Origin: Heterotrichella gracilis
Lineage: Eukaryota > Sar > Xanthophyceae > Tribonematales > Xanthonemataceae
Direction of reading: 5' to 3'
Assembly (NCBI GenBank): GCA_032358255.1
Contig: JAULBX010011545.1
Location: 41,520 to 105,519 of the forward strand
DNA length: 64,000 nt
Made by a program: the position numbers and the translations under genes. The notes beneath the pieces were generated by a model. It had not been told where the DNA came from and did not search any database. It was given only the letters and a program-made list of their open reading frames with translations. Numbering within the stretch: position 1 is the first letter of the stretch; every line of letters begins with the position of its first letter. Shown here in pieces: positions 43,806 through 54,707 of this stretch.

Positions 43806-45284
43806 GGCTGCCTCTGTAACAGGAAAAGAAGGCTTTCCCCAAGTGTAATCACATCACTGAAAGCAGCAGCCACGAAGTAACTGCTTGTGGGTCCCAGCCC
43901 CAGGCTGCCAGCGGTTTCTGTTGGCTGTTTCCAAGCGAACTCCCCCCTTCCCTGCACGAGTAACACGCAGGTGAGTAAGAACGCTGTACAAATTGTGGTG
44001 CAAACGGCGGGCCTTGCCAGGCCTGCACACTTTCAACCCAGCACACAGTCAAGCACATCTTCAGCACAGCTGGCGGATGTCTGCACCACCCTACTGGGCT
44101 GCCATGAAAAGCCAGAGAACGGACGCACGTACAAGGTCCATACAAACGGCGTTCTGCAGTCAAGTTGACTACCCAGCGTGCCTGAAAGTTGCCAGCGGAT
44201 CAGACCCCAACATGCCTCGGGACGAGACAATGGCAACATGCAGGCCGGTGCACGCAACGTGCACCCACACGGATGCTGAACTGGACGCTTGAATAGCGTG
44301 TTGCGTGCGAGGATAGGTGACCGTGGGCAAGCAATTGTAGTAGCACCAGTGTTTGAGCTCACACCTCGTGTTTGCCCCCCGCCAAAGCTGGCAGTTTTCA
44401 ATGGGTGTGCACCTCGGTGCACACGTTGCACACTGCAAACCCTACAACAAGCAGAATCCCGCGTAGCAAAGGCGCACTCACTGTTGTACCATCCCCAGCT
44501 TGACACCACCGTAGGATGACGAAACACGCCCTTCCACCTGTGGCAACCAGCTCCTCACTCAGCGCCAAATCATGTCAGGGCCGCAACTCTACAACGTTGC
44601 CGTCTTCAAGTACCAGTGTAAAACTTGTCTACGAGCTCACGCTGTGCCAAAGTACCGTCTTGTGCAGTAGAGTCGCCAATAGAATTAAGTCATCACCGGG
44701 TGGCCACTTCCACAGTGGGCACGTCGTTTTCTTGGCGGGAAACTTTCTGTATCTCACTATATCAGATACACAGCCTGTAGATACGGGAGGATTTGATTAC
44801 CTTCTCACCTTCTCACAAGCCTTGCACTGCAGAGTTAATTTCCTCCTGGTAAAACAGGTGAGTGGAACTCATTGGTTTGGTAAAGCTTCAGACTCTGCAG
44901 TTTTGGCCCCTGTCTTCGGCTACCCCACGAGACTGTCCAATATTTTGAGGCCATTGCGGCAGTTGCCTCACAGGTTGTATGCCGTGATAGGGAAGAAACA
45001 GAGTGTGTGCAATTCCTGCAACAGTCCAACCTACGGCTATCAGTATTGACGGGAAATACCTTTGGGCTGAAACCCACACAGCTTGGGCGTGCTTTGGTGT
45101 CGCCCATCTGTCGGGGCCTGCTGCTGAGTTGGGATTGCTGCACTGTAATAAGGGAACACACCAGCTGAAATGACCCTGCAAACTGCCACCCCATAGAGCC
45201 CACATCGAGTGTGTGTATTGGGTTGGCTCCTGTATTGGAGCCACCGTCCTGGGCGACTGGTGGAACAGCTCACGACCTTGCACA
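43806..45284. promoter_or_regulatory. Divergent intergenic region (MYB / Derlin)
   Basis: 1479 bases between start codons. The longest open frame (44516-45049, +, 177 residues, beginning MTKHALPPVATSSSLSAKSC) has no recognisable motif and is probably chance. 5' UTR introns of either gene could lie here. Confidence 0.4.
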
Positions 45285-46851
45285 ATGGTAAGGGCTGTCG
45301 TGAGAATCGTTTCGTTGTCAACGTACTTATGTGACCAGTGCAACCCATTTCCCCGTCTAACTTGGCTGTCCAATACAGGCGCTGGAAGACTGGTACAAGC
45401 AGGTAAACACTGGCCTTTGTTATTGTATATGCATGCATTGTGGATTAGTTTTTTCTGTGAAACTAATATCTGCTTGGCTGCAGCTTCCTATTGTGACTCG
45501 GCTGTATGTGACGCTGTCTGTACTGACTACAGCAGCGTGTGCTCTGGAGGTGAGCACCATTGCCAAACCATTTGCCGTTTGTGACTCATCAAGAGAGTAA
45601 GGTGGTGACATGTACGAACGGGTTCCCGCAGATCATCACGCCATACAACATCTACTTCAACGCACGAGCAATACAGAAAGGAGAAGTATGGAGACTGTTC
45701 ACCAATTTCCTCTTCTTTGGCAACCTTGGTGAGGACCGTTGCCTTACTGTCAGTTCTCAATGCATTGCTGCTTGTTCCCACCTGCTTGCTTGCACACGAT
45801 CAGGGCACAGGCAACACAGACAGCATGTGAGTGAGGTAAAGAGTAATGGTTGTTTGCAGGGTTGGACCTTGTGTTCCATATGTTCTTCCTGGTCCGCTAC
45901 TCCAAAGCCCTAGAGGAGGGCTCGTTCAGGGGTCGGAGTGCTGACTTCTTGTGGATGCTCTTGTTTGGTGCGCACGTCGCTTCTACCCTCCTGCTTGCCA
46001 CTATGCGTTGCGGTCGTCATAGGCACATGAGCACTGTTAACCTGGGACCTGCTTTTGTTGCAGGCGGCGTTGTGCTGACGTGCACAGCACCCTTTGTGAA
46101 CGTGCCATACCTTGGCTCAGCACTGACGACCATGATGGTGAGTGATTGGACCGCTGCTGCCTATGCTTGTGGGTTTCTTGGTATCAGGAGTGTAATAGAC
46201 TCTTGTGTACCGCCAAACACTGGTCTTTTTGGTATAGGGCTGCTGTTGCCTGTAAGGGTTGTGTGCAGTTTGCTTGAATTGCTTTATTGTAATCCACAGG
46301 TATATGTATGGGGCAGGCGGCACCCGTACGTCAACCTGAGCTTCCTGGGGATATTCAACTTCACTGCGCCGTACCTACCGTGGGTGCTCCTGGGTCTGTC
46401 GCTCATCTTGAACGGCAACCCAGTCATAGACTTCTTGGGCATGGCAGCAGGTATGCCCCCCAAACTCATACTGTTGGCGACTACTCTGTGCCTCATTTGC
46501 ACCGATTATGGACGTCTTGCTGCAGTATAAGGCAGTTATGACTGGTTCGCCAGACTTCCACAAGTCAGTAGCTACAGCAACCTTGCGACGTTCAATAGGC
46601 TAGCGGCTGCACCCTAAACCCTGGTGTCCTACCTGCACAAGGCACCACCCTTGCACACGTGTGTCAATCCCGCTTGTTTCCAACCTACAGGTCACTTGTA
46701 CTACTTCCTGGAGGATGTGTACCCCAGGATCACAGGTAGGCGGCCCCTCAAAACGCCCGGCTTCCTCAAGGCGCTGTTTCCAGCAGAGGAGATTGCGCGG
46801 CCAAACTTGGACCTGCTGCAGCAGCAGCAACAGCAGGCGCAGCTCATGTAG
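45285..46851 (+). CDS. DERL: Derlin (DER1-like ERAD membrane protein)
   Basis: Eight exons: 45285-45287 (ATG only), 45379-45402, 45484-45549, 45632-45728, 45860-45967, 46064-46137, 46300-46450, 46691-46851 (TAG). Phases close; 227 residues. Rhomboid-pseudoprotease signs are LPIVTRLYVTLSVLTTAAC (TM1), the WR motif in KGEVWRLFTNFLFFG, FLWMLLFG, TTMMVYVWGRRHPYVNLSFL, and GMAAGHLYYFLEDVYPRITG near the C-terminus. It retrotranslocates misfolded ER proteins with Cdc48/p97 (family knowledge). The initiation codon is the last codon of its exon, cut off from ALEDWYKQLP by a 91-base intron. The C-terminus has a Gln run. No ghosts in its introns; a single CCCTAAACCC lies at 46613-46622. Confidence 0.92.
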
Positions 46852-48236
46852 TGGGCAGCAAACAGGGGCATGGGAAAAGCAGCAGCAGCAGTGCAGGCCA
46901 CGTGGAGCACAACAGGCAGGGGCATGGAATTGGGATTGGCAGCAAAAATAGCCCAGCACTTGTGCTGCGCGGCAGACATTGGCAGCGGGCACAGCTCAGT
47001 TATTGTGCATAAAGCAGGGGCATGGGATTGCAGCAGCAGCAGGCACGGCGCATGTATAGTACCCAACACACAGGGGCAAAAGATGGCATTGGCCGCTGGC
47101 CATCCGATTGGCAGCCAGTGCCAGTGGTCAACTTGTTAGCGCAGCATCTGTACCACACACCTGGGGCGGCACACATATTGGGCGGTGTATTTCAAGAAGC
47201 CTAGTGTGCAGCTTCACCACCAGACAAAAATACTGCAGCCTGGCAGCAAACATAGATTATTGCGTCCTGGGTTTTGGGTCCAACACTGAACTTGCACTGG
47301 AAGCCGTTTGGATTTTTGTACAGCAGGGCAAGCACGATGTAGTCTTGCCAAATCACTTGATGCTCTTAGCGATATTGTCGACATGAAGTATGCACGGTGG
47401 TGGATATCACATATACTATAAGTGTCTACATACCGTACTGGCAGTCACTTCGCACCATTTCACACAGCAGTTTACTACGTTCGGCACGGTGTGTCAAGAA
47501 TATGACATCTTCTCGGTTCAAAATTCGCCGTAAAATTGAGTCTCACGTGCATGCAGTGTACAAGCAGCCCGGTTTCAGTCGAAGGTGTCACATGCATGCA
47601 TTCACTGAGTCGTGGCATGCCATTGGGATGCCCGACGTAGAATGCCCTGCATGCATAGAATTTGCGGTGCTGGCTTGCTGTGCCACCTCTGTAGCAGGTT
47701 AGCCACGGTATGTTGGGCGTTGGCTTCGACTTACACCCCACATACGCCCCCAGTCACGTGTGCTGCCAGACACTGGAGTAATTGTCATGGCATGCCCAGC
47801 AGGTGGCTCGCTCGGCCAAAGTGTGCGCCCTGATATATCACGTGATAGGTCTTTATAATCGCACTGTAACCCGCTTCGTTATGCAGCAGGCACCTGGTAC
47901 TTCAGTGTTTGGCCTGTAAGAAATTCGCCCAGAAACATCTTTGGGACATGAGCAGTGAAAACGCCTGAAGGGCAGCAGATACCAACCGAATCCACCTTGT
48001 ATTCGTGCACTTGACGCAGACACTGTGTTCAAGTTCTCCACTTTTTGTTGCTTCTGTGCCTGTGGGCGCATCGCCCAAGCGGTGGTGTGCATTAAAGGCG
48101 CCTGCCCGCTGGGTTAGGGTTGGCGTGGTGTGCAAACGATGGCAAGCACGGTTGTGCCATAAGCCCGGTATCCTGTGAAAGGCCGATTGTGCACTTCAGA
48201 CACGCACCCTCCGTCACAAGGGGGCGGACGGAGGCT
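46852..48236. other. Derlin 3' flank and AGA upstream region
   Basis: 46852-47080 contains imperfect repeats of CAGGGGCATGG(A/G)A plus CAGCAGCAG; probably the Derlin 3' UTR. The remainder should hold the AGA promoter. No gene recognised. Confidence 0.45.
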
Positions 48237-51200
48237 ATGGCGGGAGCGTTCTGGGTAGTGTGCCTGGTTGCGCTGTGGTTGCCAGATGCCGTCCCCGCCA
48301 AAGGAGTTGCCCCAATAGTTGTCAACACCTGGGCGTTCACCAGGGCCACGCAGAGGGCATGGGAGGAGCTGGACAGACCAACCTCGGACACACCTGCCCT
48401 GGATGCCGTGGAACAGGTGGGTGCAGGTGCCTGTGACCCAGGGACCCATCAGGGTATGTGGGTGCCTACTACTGCCAAATGGACACACTATAGGGCGCAG
48501 GCTTGGCTCCACATCAGGGTACCAGGGTTTGAGCGTGGTTTTTGGGCAGCCGGCTGTTCATGCCCTTTGGTTGCAGCCTGCCTTGGCTGCTTGAAAGACT
48601 ATTATCTCTACTTTCTTTTAGGGTTTCATAAATCTTCACACATACTTGCCACCCAGGGCTGCGCCCAGTGCCTACTCTGTCCACTGACTGCACACAAACT
48701 TGCCACCCAGGGCTGCGCTCAATGCGAGAAGGACCAGTGCGACCTCACAGTGGGATATGGAGGGTCCCCAGACGAAGAAAGCGAGACAACCCTCGATGCG
48801 CTCATCATGGACGGGGTGCGTCTAACCTACCTTCCCGTACCTCTTTTGCAACCGCACCCTGGCAGGGGTTGAGTCGAGTGGACGCCTCACAACCAGTGCC
48901 AGGCATCCTGGCACCCCAGGAGCTGTGCGTAGTGGGCAGGGCATGCTTTAAAAGTGTACTATTGCAGCCTGGCTCAGAGGTTTTCTAATTGCAGACAACT
49001 TTCAACGTGGGGGCAGTGGGCGACCTGCGGCATGTCAAGGATGCCATCCGCACCGCACGCCTGGTGCTGGAGCACACGCGGCACACCCTGCTGGTGGGCT
49101 TGCAAGCCACCCAGTTTGCGGTGCTGATGGGCGTGGGGCTGGCCAACCTGTCAACCCCGGAGAGCTCCAAAATCTACTATGACTGGTGCGTTGGGTACAG
49201 CACACGCAGGTTGTGCGCAAAACACAGTGGGAACTGCATCGCTGGGGGATGCAGGGCTAGCACAACTGCTGCCGCATGCACTGGTTGCCATGTGTGCACA
49301 CCGCCTGCAGTCACCAAATGGTCATGTAGTCACCAGTTGCTCATGCAGTCGCCAGTAGAACCCTAAATCCTAAACCCTAAAGATGTCACCAGCATGCTCA
49401 TGTAGTCACCAGATGCTCATATAGTCGCCAGAAGAACCCTAAATCCTAAACCCTAAAGATGTCACCAGCATGCTCGTGTGGTCACCAGATGCTCATATAG
49501 TCGCCAGTAGAACCCTACACCCTAAACTCTAAAGATGTCACCAGCATGCTCGTGTAGTCACCAGATGCGCATATTCTTTGTGCAGGAGGGATAACCACTG
49601 CCAGCCAAATTTCTGGGTGGGCGTGACCCCCGACCCCACACGGTATTGTGGTCCCTACAAGCCCAGTGGGGCATCCCAGGGCCAGGGTGCAGACACTGCT
49701 CAGTATAAAATAAACCAGGATGCTGGGGGTGCATCTGGCGAGAATGGCGGGGACATGCAGGGTGACAGCAGTGACCCAGGATACCGGAGACAGCTGGCAG
49801 GTGAGAAACCCTTGCATTACCCTAGCAAAACCCTGCAGATGATGGAAACCCTAGCAGTGCCCTAGCAGTTTCCTGCCTAGCAATGTTGGAGCGCTAGTGC
49901 TAGGCAGGGACTGTGAAATTGGAATGTGGATTTGGTATGCGGATTGTGAGCTCCAAAGCACCTGGGCTTCCTAGATAGATACCCCTACAAAATTACCCTA
50001 TGGATGACGCTATTGTACCACCTGGCAGGTGTGGCTGTAAGCCTTGGAGCAGTTCTCACTTTAAATAATCCCTTGTTCTCTTTATTTCTTACAGAAACAG
50101 CAAATGGAGGAAGTGGTGTGGACATGCGGGATACGGAAAGCAGAGATGCCGGGGTGCAGAGCTTGCGGGGCATGGATGCCAGCCACGTCCAGTGGGCCAG
50201 CCAAAGCAACCACGACACTATTTCCATGGTTGCTATTGATGCAGAGGGCAACATCGCGGCTGGGTGCTCCACCAATGGGGCAAGCCACAAGGTGCGGTGT
50301 GGCAAAGGGTGTAGGGTTTGGGGTTTAGAGCTCCACCAATGGGGCTAGCCACAAGGTGCGGCGTGGTGTAGGGTTTAGGGTGTCACATCAGCGCCCATGT
50401 CACATGAAAGGTGATTAGCCACATTGTGGCCGGCTGCGATGTGCAAATAAATTATGGATAATGAAAATATAAACCAGAATAAATCGGCGAATAGGAGTAA
50501 TTAGGTAGTTTGTCCTTGAAAAGGCGCGGTGGTTACAGACGGGGAGTTTGCAAAGAGAACGACGTTGCCATCCAGTCTACGTTGGAGGAGTGTAGGCATT
50601 GCCCCATCACAGCCTAAATCCTTAACCCTAAACCCTGAACGCCGGAGGAGCGTAGGCATTGCAGCCGATCGCAATGTGGCTAACCAGCGCCCATGCGACA
50701 TGTGCATGCCGTGTTCATTGATCTTGGCCTGATAGGCACAGGCTGTGCCACAGGTAATCATCAATCAACATGGGCAAGTACATGTCGCGTGGTCGCTGTT
50801 TTACCACATTGCAGCCTGCTGATGCCACTACCGTACCGGGGGTATATATTTTATTGAATTATATTCAATTATTTTGGTTCCATATAAGCTAAGAAATTGA
50901 TGCACTGGGCACCACAAAAAGTTAAAAACTCCTCGAAATGTCAAATTTGGTCAAATTTGTCCAGATTTGGGGGTTTAGGCTCGGTTTTGCCCGGTTTAGG
51001 CACTATTTTGACCCTCACAAAATTCCGGAAATTCGGCCTTCGGCCTCCACAAAATGTTAAAAAATTCCCCGAAATGCTTCGGGGCCCTCCACAAAAGTTT
51101 AGTTTCACAAAATATATACCCCCGGTACGGTATTGAAGCCAATGAAATCCCTTCTGCCCCTGCCAGGTGCCACATGTGCAGGCCATGAACTCCAAAACCC

Positions 51201-52134
51201 CAAACCCTATATCCCTCCATCCTGCCAGGTAATGAACTCCAACCCTTGTAAACTTGAACTCTCCACCTCGTCAGGTGCCAGGTAATGAACTCCAAATCCT
51301 AAACCCTAATCTCCCCACCCTAATTTCTCCACCCTGTCAGGGAGAGAACACTAAACTCCTAATAAAACTATTAATCCCCCTTCAGGTGCCAGGGCGCGTG
51401 GGTGACGGGCCCATCCCCGGCGCATCCGCCTATGCAGACACTGATATCGGGGGCTGTGCAGCCACAGGGGATGGCGACCTGCACCTGCGATTCCTGCCAT
51501 GCTTCCAGGTGAGGAGCCGCATTCCTAGTGCAGCACACTGCATTTCAAGCACGCATTGTGATGTTGCATTGTGGCGGCCTGCCAGCTGTGCCAGCAAGGG
51601 TAATAAGATAATAAGAGGACTAGGATGATCTTATCACCCTTGGTGCCTGCACCACTGAATGCCCTGCCTGACCCAGCAGTCGACCACTCGTGAACTTGAT
51701 TTCATTACTCATGGTAGATACGAACCGTAGACCTTGACCCCTGAACCCACATGTGTCGCCAATAGCAAGTTGGTGGAGCACGGCAGTACCGGGGCATGCA
51801 TGGACTTCTGTCGACAACGTGTGGTGCAAGCCAAACCCTAAACCCCACATCCTGGCCAAACCCTAAACCCTACAGCCTGCATGGCACGCAGGTAGTGGAG
51901 AGCATGCGTCACAGCGCGTCGCCGAGGGAGGCAGCGGAGTACGCGGTGCGGCGGATAGCGAGGAAGTTCCCCAGCTACGTTGGTGCGCTGGTGGCCATAG
52001 ACAAGTATGGCAAGCATGCCGCAGCCAGCTATGGGTGGAACTTCTCGTATGCTGTGAAGAGCGGGGACATGTCGGATGTGCAGGTCATTCATGTTTCCCC
52101 ACTGGATGTTCACCAGCAAGGCCAGAGGCATTGA
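48237..52134 (+). CDS. AGA: N(4)-(beta-N-acetylglucosaminyl)-L-asparaginase (glycosylasparaginase)
   Basis: Seven exons: 48237-48416, 48711-48815, 48995-49185, 49586-49800, 50095-50291, 51386-51508, 51892-52134 (TGA). Phases close; 417 residues. A signal peptide ([21 protein letters not shown]) sends it to a vacuole or lysosome-like compartment. Ntn-hydrolase landmarks are [55 protein letters not shown], the autoproteolysis/nucleophile site [11 protein letters not shown] (Thr about 272), [20 protein letters not shown] and [18 protein letters not shown]. It cleaves GlcNAc-Asn during glycoprotein breakdown. The Gly/Asp/Ser-rich stretch before the nucleophile is about 65 residues longer than in animal enzymes; in the family it is removed or exposed on self-cleavage. 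Intron 5 contains a MITE. Confidence 0.94.
48636..48740. repeat. Duplicated acceptor of AGA exon 2
   Basis: CTTGCCACCCAGGGCTGCGC followed by (C/T)CA(G/A)TGC occurs at 48647-48672 and 48699-48725 (52 bp apart). Both have an intact AG; only the second continues the reading frame. Confidence 0.9.
49310..49575. repeat. Tandem ~82-bp intron repeat with embedded CCCTAAA block in AGA
   Basis: Three to four units of GTCACCAG-ATGCTCATATAGTC, then GCCAG(A/T)AGAACCCTA, (A/C)ATCCTAAACCCTAAAGAT and GTCACCAGCATGCTC. Units start near 49328, 49402 and 49484, with a partial unit at 49556. The units are about 95 percent identical to each other. Confidence 0.92.
50262..50395. repeat. Ghost of AGA exon 5 donor edge
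   Basis: 50328-50370 (GCTCCACCAATGGGGCTAGC, then CACAAGGTGCGG) copies 50267-50300 (GCTCCACCAATGGGGCAAGC). TGTAGGGTTTGGGGTTTAGA separates them and GTAGGGTTTAGGGTG follows the copy, so each copy is followed by a telomere-like block. Confidence 0.92.
50829..51132. mobile_element. MITE with 22-bp perfect terminal inverted repeats and TA target duplication
   Basis: Left end 50831-50852 (CCGTACCGGGGGTATATATT onward) is an exact reverse complement of the right end 51109-51130 (ending CCCCCGGTACGG). TA flanks both ends (50829-50830 and 51131-51132), matching a TA target-site duplication of Tc1/mariner type. The 260-base interior is A/T rich, has no coding capacity, and contains internal sub-repeats (CACAAAA(A/T)GTTAAAAA, CGAAATG, TTCGGCC). 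It lies in AGA intron 5. Confidence 0.9.
51165..51395. repeat. Ghost acceptors before AGA exon 6
   Basis: CAGGTGCCA and CAGGTAATGAACTCCAA elements recur at 51173, 51182, 51226, 51273-51296 and finally the functional CAGGTGCCAGGG at 51383. CCCTAAAC-type motifs are interspersed. Confidence 0.65.
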
Positions 52135-53160
52135 CATCGTGTTCACCATGGTATTGCAGTTTCTGTTGGACTAGTTTTACGGTTTTGCTTTTTAGTTTGA
52201 AAGTAACTTATAACCTCCATCGTCATTCGTTTAATTTGTTTCACACGTACACCAGAATGGGGAGTGCAAGGCTCGTGCATGCATTTTGAAGCAGAGCCTT
52301 GCTAGCTGACACAGATCAGCGGTTTCTTATAGCCCGCACCAGCGGCCGTGCACGAGGTAGGAGTTTGGTCTAGCATGGTGGGACATAGTTCATCGCCCGA
52401 CTGAGTCTGATGCGCGCACGCGTGACAGCATGATGCCATTGTACCGCTGGTTGAACAGCGACAGTGAAGTACTATGGATTGTCCCCGTTGGCAAGGGCAA
52501 GGTAACTCGCGAAAGGACCAGCAACAATTTTGTACGCGGGTTCTAAAATGCAGGCATCTTCCCGTGATTTACAAAGTTTGTAAGGTCTTCGACCGCTGGC
52601 TTGCCATGGGCCTAAGTCAGTTTCTGCCAAAGGGCCATTGCGATGTAGGCACATATTGGGAGGGGCATGGAGGGGAGGTCACCGAACGGGCATATCGCTG
52701 AGACCTAAAATAGATATGGAGACAGTTTGCCACAGGCGTGGATGGGTTATAATGGTTTATTTCATCGTTTTGGATGTGTGTGTCGCTTCTCTGAAGCCTT
52801 CGGGTTTGCGTTAACAGCAGCACTCGCCCAACGAATGCATGCATGCATAAGTGTCGGACACTCTCAACCACGAAGCTTGCAAGACGCTCTCCAAGTTTGC
52901 TAAACAAGTGTGTTTATTTACTGAATGTTTGTTTCTACGACTGGTGGTGAGTCGTGAGTACCAGGCAAGCGCAGGTGTCGGATGCATGCACGCATATGCT
53001 GCAAGGCAACTCCCCTAATCATGGCACCCACTGTGCGACTTTCCTTGCGTAGTCGTTTTGCCCCTGCATAAAAGGGTGGTGTACGTTGATCAGGCGTTGC
53101 CAGCAAGCGGTATGCCTCTTCACAGTGGGCGTGCAGCTGCAACTAACAGCACCCTGTCTG
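52135..53160. other. Intergenic region
   Basis: 3' flank of AGA and upstream region of the next gene. No exon, RNA gene or repeat family recognised. Confidence 0.4.
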
Positions 53161-53310
53161 TTGTCAGGTTTTTCAACCCCGGTATTCTCCCATACCGCAG
53201 TTCTCCTAGAGGGCCATCTCCACTTGCCGCTGCAGGTCATCAAGATCGTCAGGCTTTTCGACCCCAGTTCCTCCCATCCGCAGATCTCCTAGGGGCCAGA
53301 GCAGCAAGCT
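53161..53310. repeat. Tandem duplication in 5' part of the unrecognised gene
   Basis: 53163-53216 (GTCAGGTTTTTCAACCCCGG onward) and 53246-53300 (GTCAGGCTTTTCGACCCCAG onward) match over about 54 bases, including CCGCAG(T/A)TCTCCTAG(A/G)GGCCA; probably a duplicated splice acceptor. Confidence 0.8.
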
Positions 53311-53429
53311 ATTATGTCCGTTTCCGTGTGTCATCTGTCAACGGCCCACCGTGCCCGAAAGCAGGGTACCGCCTCAGCAGGTGTCTGCATGGTCGCAAGG
53401 TCTGGTCCAGGATTTAGCAGGATGCCAAC

Positions 53430-54707
53430 GCCGAGAAACAAACAGTCGACGTTGATCCGTTCATCCACCAGCGGCTTACAGTTACTGGTGAGTGCTTTTT
53501 CGTGGCTCACCAGTCCTGCCAAGTGACATGATAGTTTTCCCTACATGGTAGGTTTGTGCTGGTTGTTTGTTGCCCATGCTCCCCTTCGCAGGCGGACAAG
53601 TACTTGCCCAATGCACCTCTCGTAGAGACTCTCCGCGACAGTTGTTATGATGCCTTTGCTGCGACTGCAGCTTCTGTTCCCGTGTGGAAGCGGGTAGCTT
53701 CATATCTTGCGTGTGGCGTTGGAGCCTTTTCGCCATGGTGCTGATCCCAGGTTTCGTGGAGTTGCCATTTTTGCAGCAGGTAACCCTCATACTTACCTTA
53801 TGCCTGGGATTGGCCCCTGAACCGAGGGAATGGTTTTCCCTCGTCCTTTTCCCTCTGTCACCCTGCACGTTTCAGCAAGGGGTTTAACCTACTAGTTTCA
53901 GCTGAACGCTCTGTTTGCTTTGTTGCAAAGCAGGTTGCAGCCAGTGGGGGAGGGATGGCTGCTGTGGTGGTGCTGGTGGCCACTGTGGAGACCTGGCAAA
54001 AAAGCTGGCAAGACGCACGGGTGGAAAAGGGGTTCAACGTTGCAGCAGGCATCCTGACTGACATCCTGACTAACGAGCGGGCCATTTTGGGAAGTCCTTG
54101 TCGTTATACCGCATGTCTTTCGTCTCAACAATGCCAGTGCCCTGCACCAACTCTGCACCAAGTTGGCTGTCATGTTGCACATGGCATGGTATTTGTGTAT
54201 GTTAGTCCCTTCTGAACCACGCTGTGTGGAGGTTGTGTTCCCCAAGGCTGCCAATATCAGGTTTGTGGTGGGGTGTGCGTGCTGTTTGCAGGTGTTCATC
54301 TATGAGGACCTTTTCATTCTGTTTAAAAACAAATGTCCAAGTATTTGTATTTTCCCCTGCAGGTGTTCATCTACGAGGACCTTTCCAATTCATTTTAAAC
54401 GTTGTCCAGTTAATCTTTTTTATTTGCCCTGCAGGTGTTCATTTATGAGGAACAGGCGCTCATCACAGCCCTCACCAAGTCTGTGAGGGAGCTGGCGCAG
54501 GGTAGTGCGGACAGCACCATGGCCCTACCTGGCTACGTGCTGGAAGGACTGCCATCCAGCAAGGGCATCACACCCAACCGCAACCTGGGTTCGGTGGAGA
54601 TGGAGCTGCTGGATGGGCGCCGGTGTGAGGTTGAGGGATGGACTGCCGACGTGGGCGATACCCTGGAGGATGTGAAGGCGATCCACATCCACATGACCAG
54701 GCAGTAG
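53430..54707 (+). CDS. Unrecognised protein, multi-exon (model incomplete)
   Basis: Likely exons: about 53430-53489 (reads DANAEKQTVDVDPFIHQRLT or, in another frame, MPTPRNKQSTL), about 53592-53700 (ADKYLPNAPLVETLRDSCYD onward), a short exon near 53750-53778, about 53932-54090 (VAASGGGMAAVVVLVATVET, then WQKSWQDARVEKGFNVAAGI) and the final exon 54435-54707 (VFIYEEQALITALTKSVREL, ending HIHMTRQ, stop TAG). The frames are protein-like and splice signals are good, but phases between the first three exons do not all close, so at least one boundary is wrong. One possible membrane segment lies in GGGMAAVVVLVATV. I do not recognise the family and infer no function. Confidence 0.5.
54285..54455. repeat. 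Three tandem copies of the last-exon acceptor
   Basis: TGCAGGTGTTCAT(C/T)TA(T/C)GAGGA occurs at about 54288, 54358 and 54431 (period about 70 bp). Only the third copy opens into the coding exon; the first two run into A/T-rich sequence after about 25 bases. Confidence 0.93.

Noticed and set aside
44516-45049. 177-codon open frame on the plus strand between MYB and Derlin
   Set aside because: No motif, no splice or codon support, and two overlapping minus-strand frames of similar length; most likely chance or 5' UTR sequence.
49310-49575. CRISPR-like array in the AGA intron
   Set aside because: Units are contiguous tandem repeats without unique spacers, in a eukaryotic intron.
4266-51900. 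Scattered CCCTAAA blocks as true telomere or subtelomere
   Set aside because: Runs are short, degenerate, in both orientations and embedded in ordinary genes over tens of kilobases, so this is not a chromosome end.
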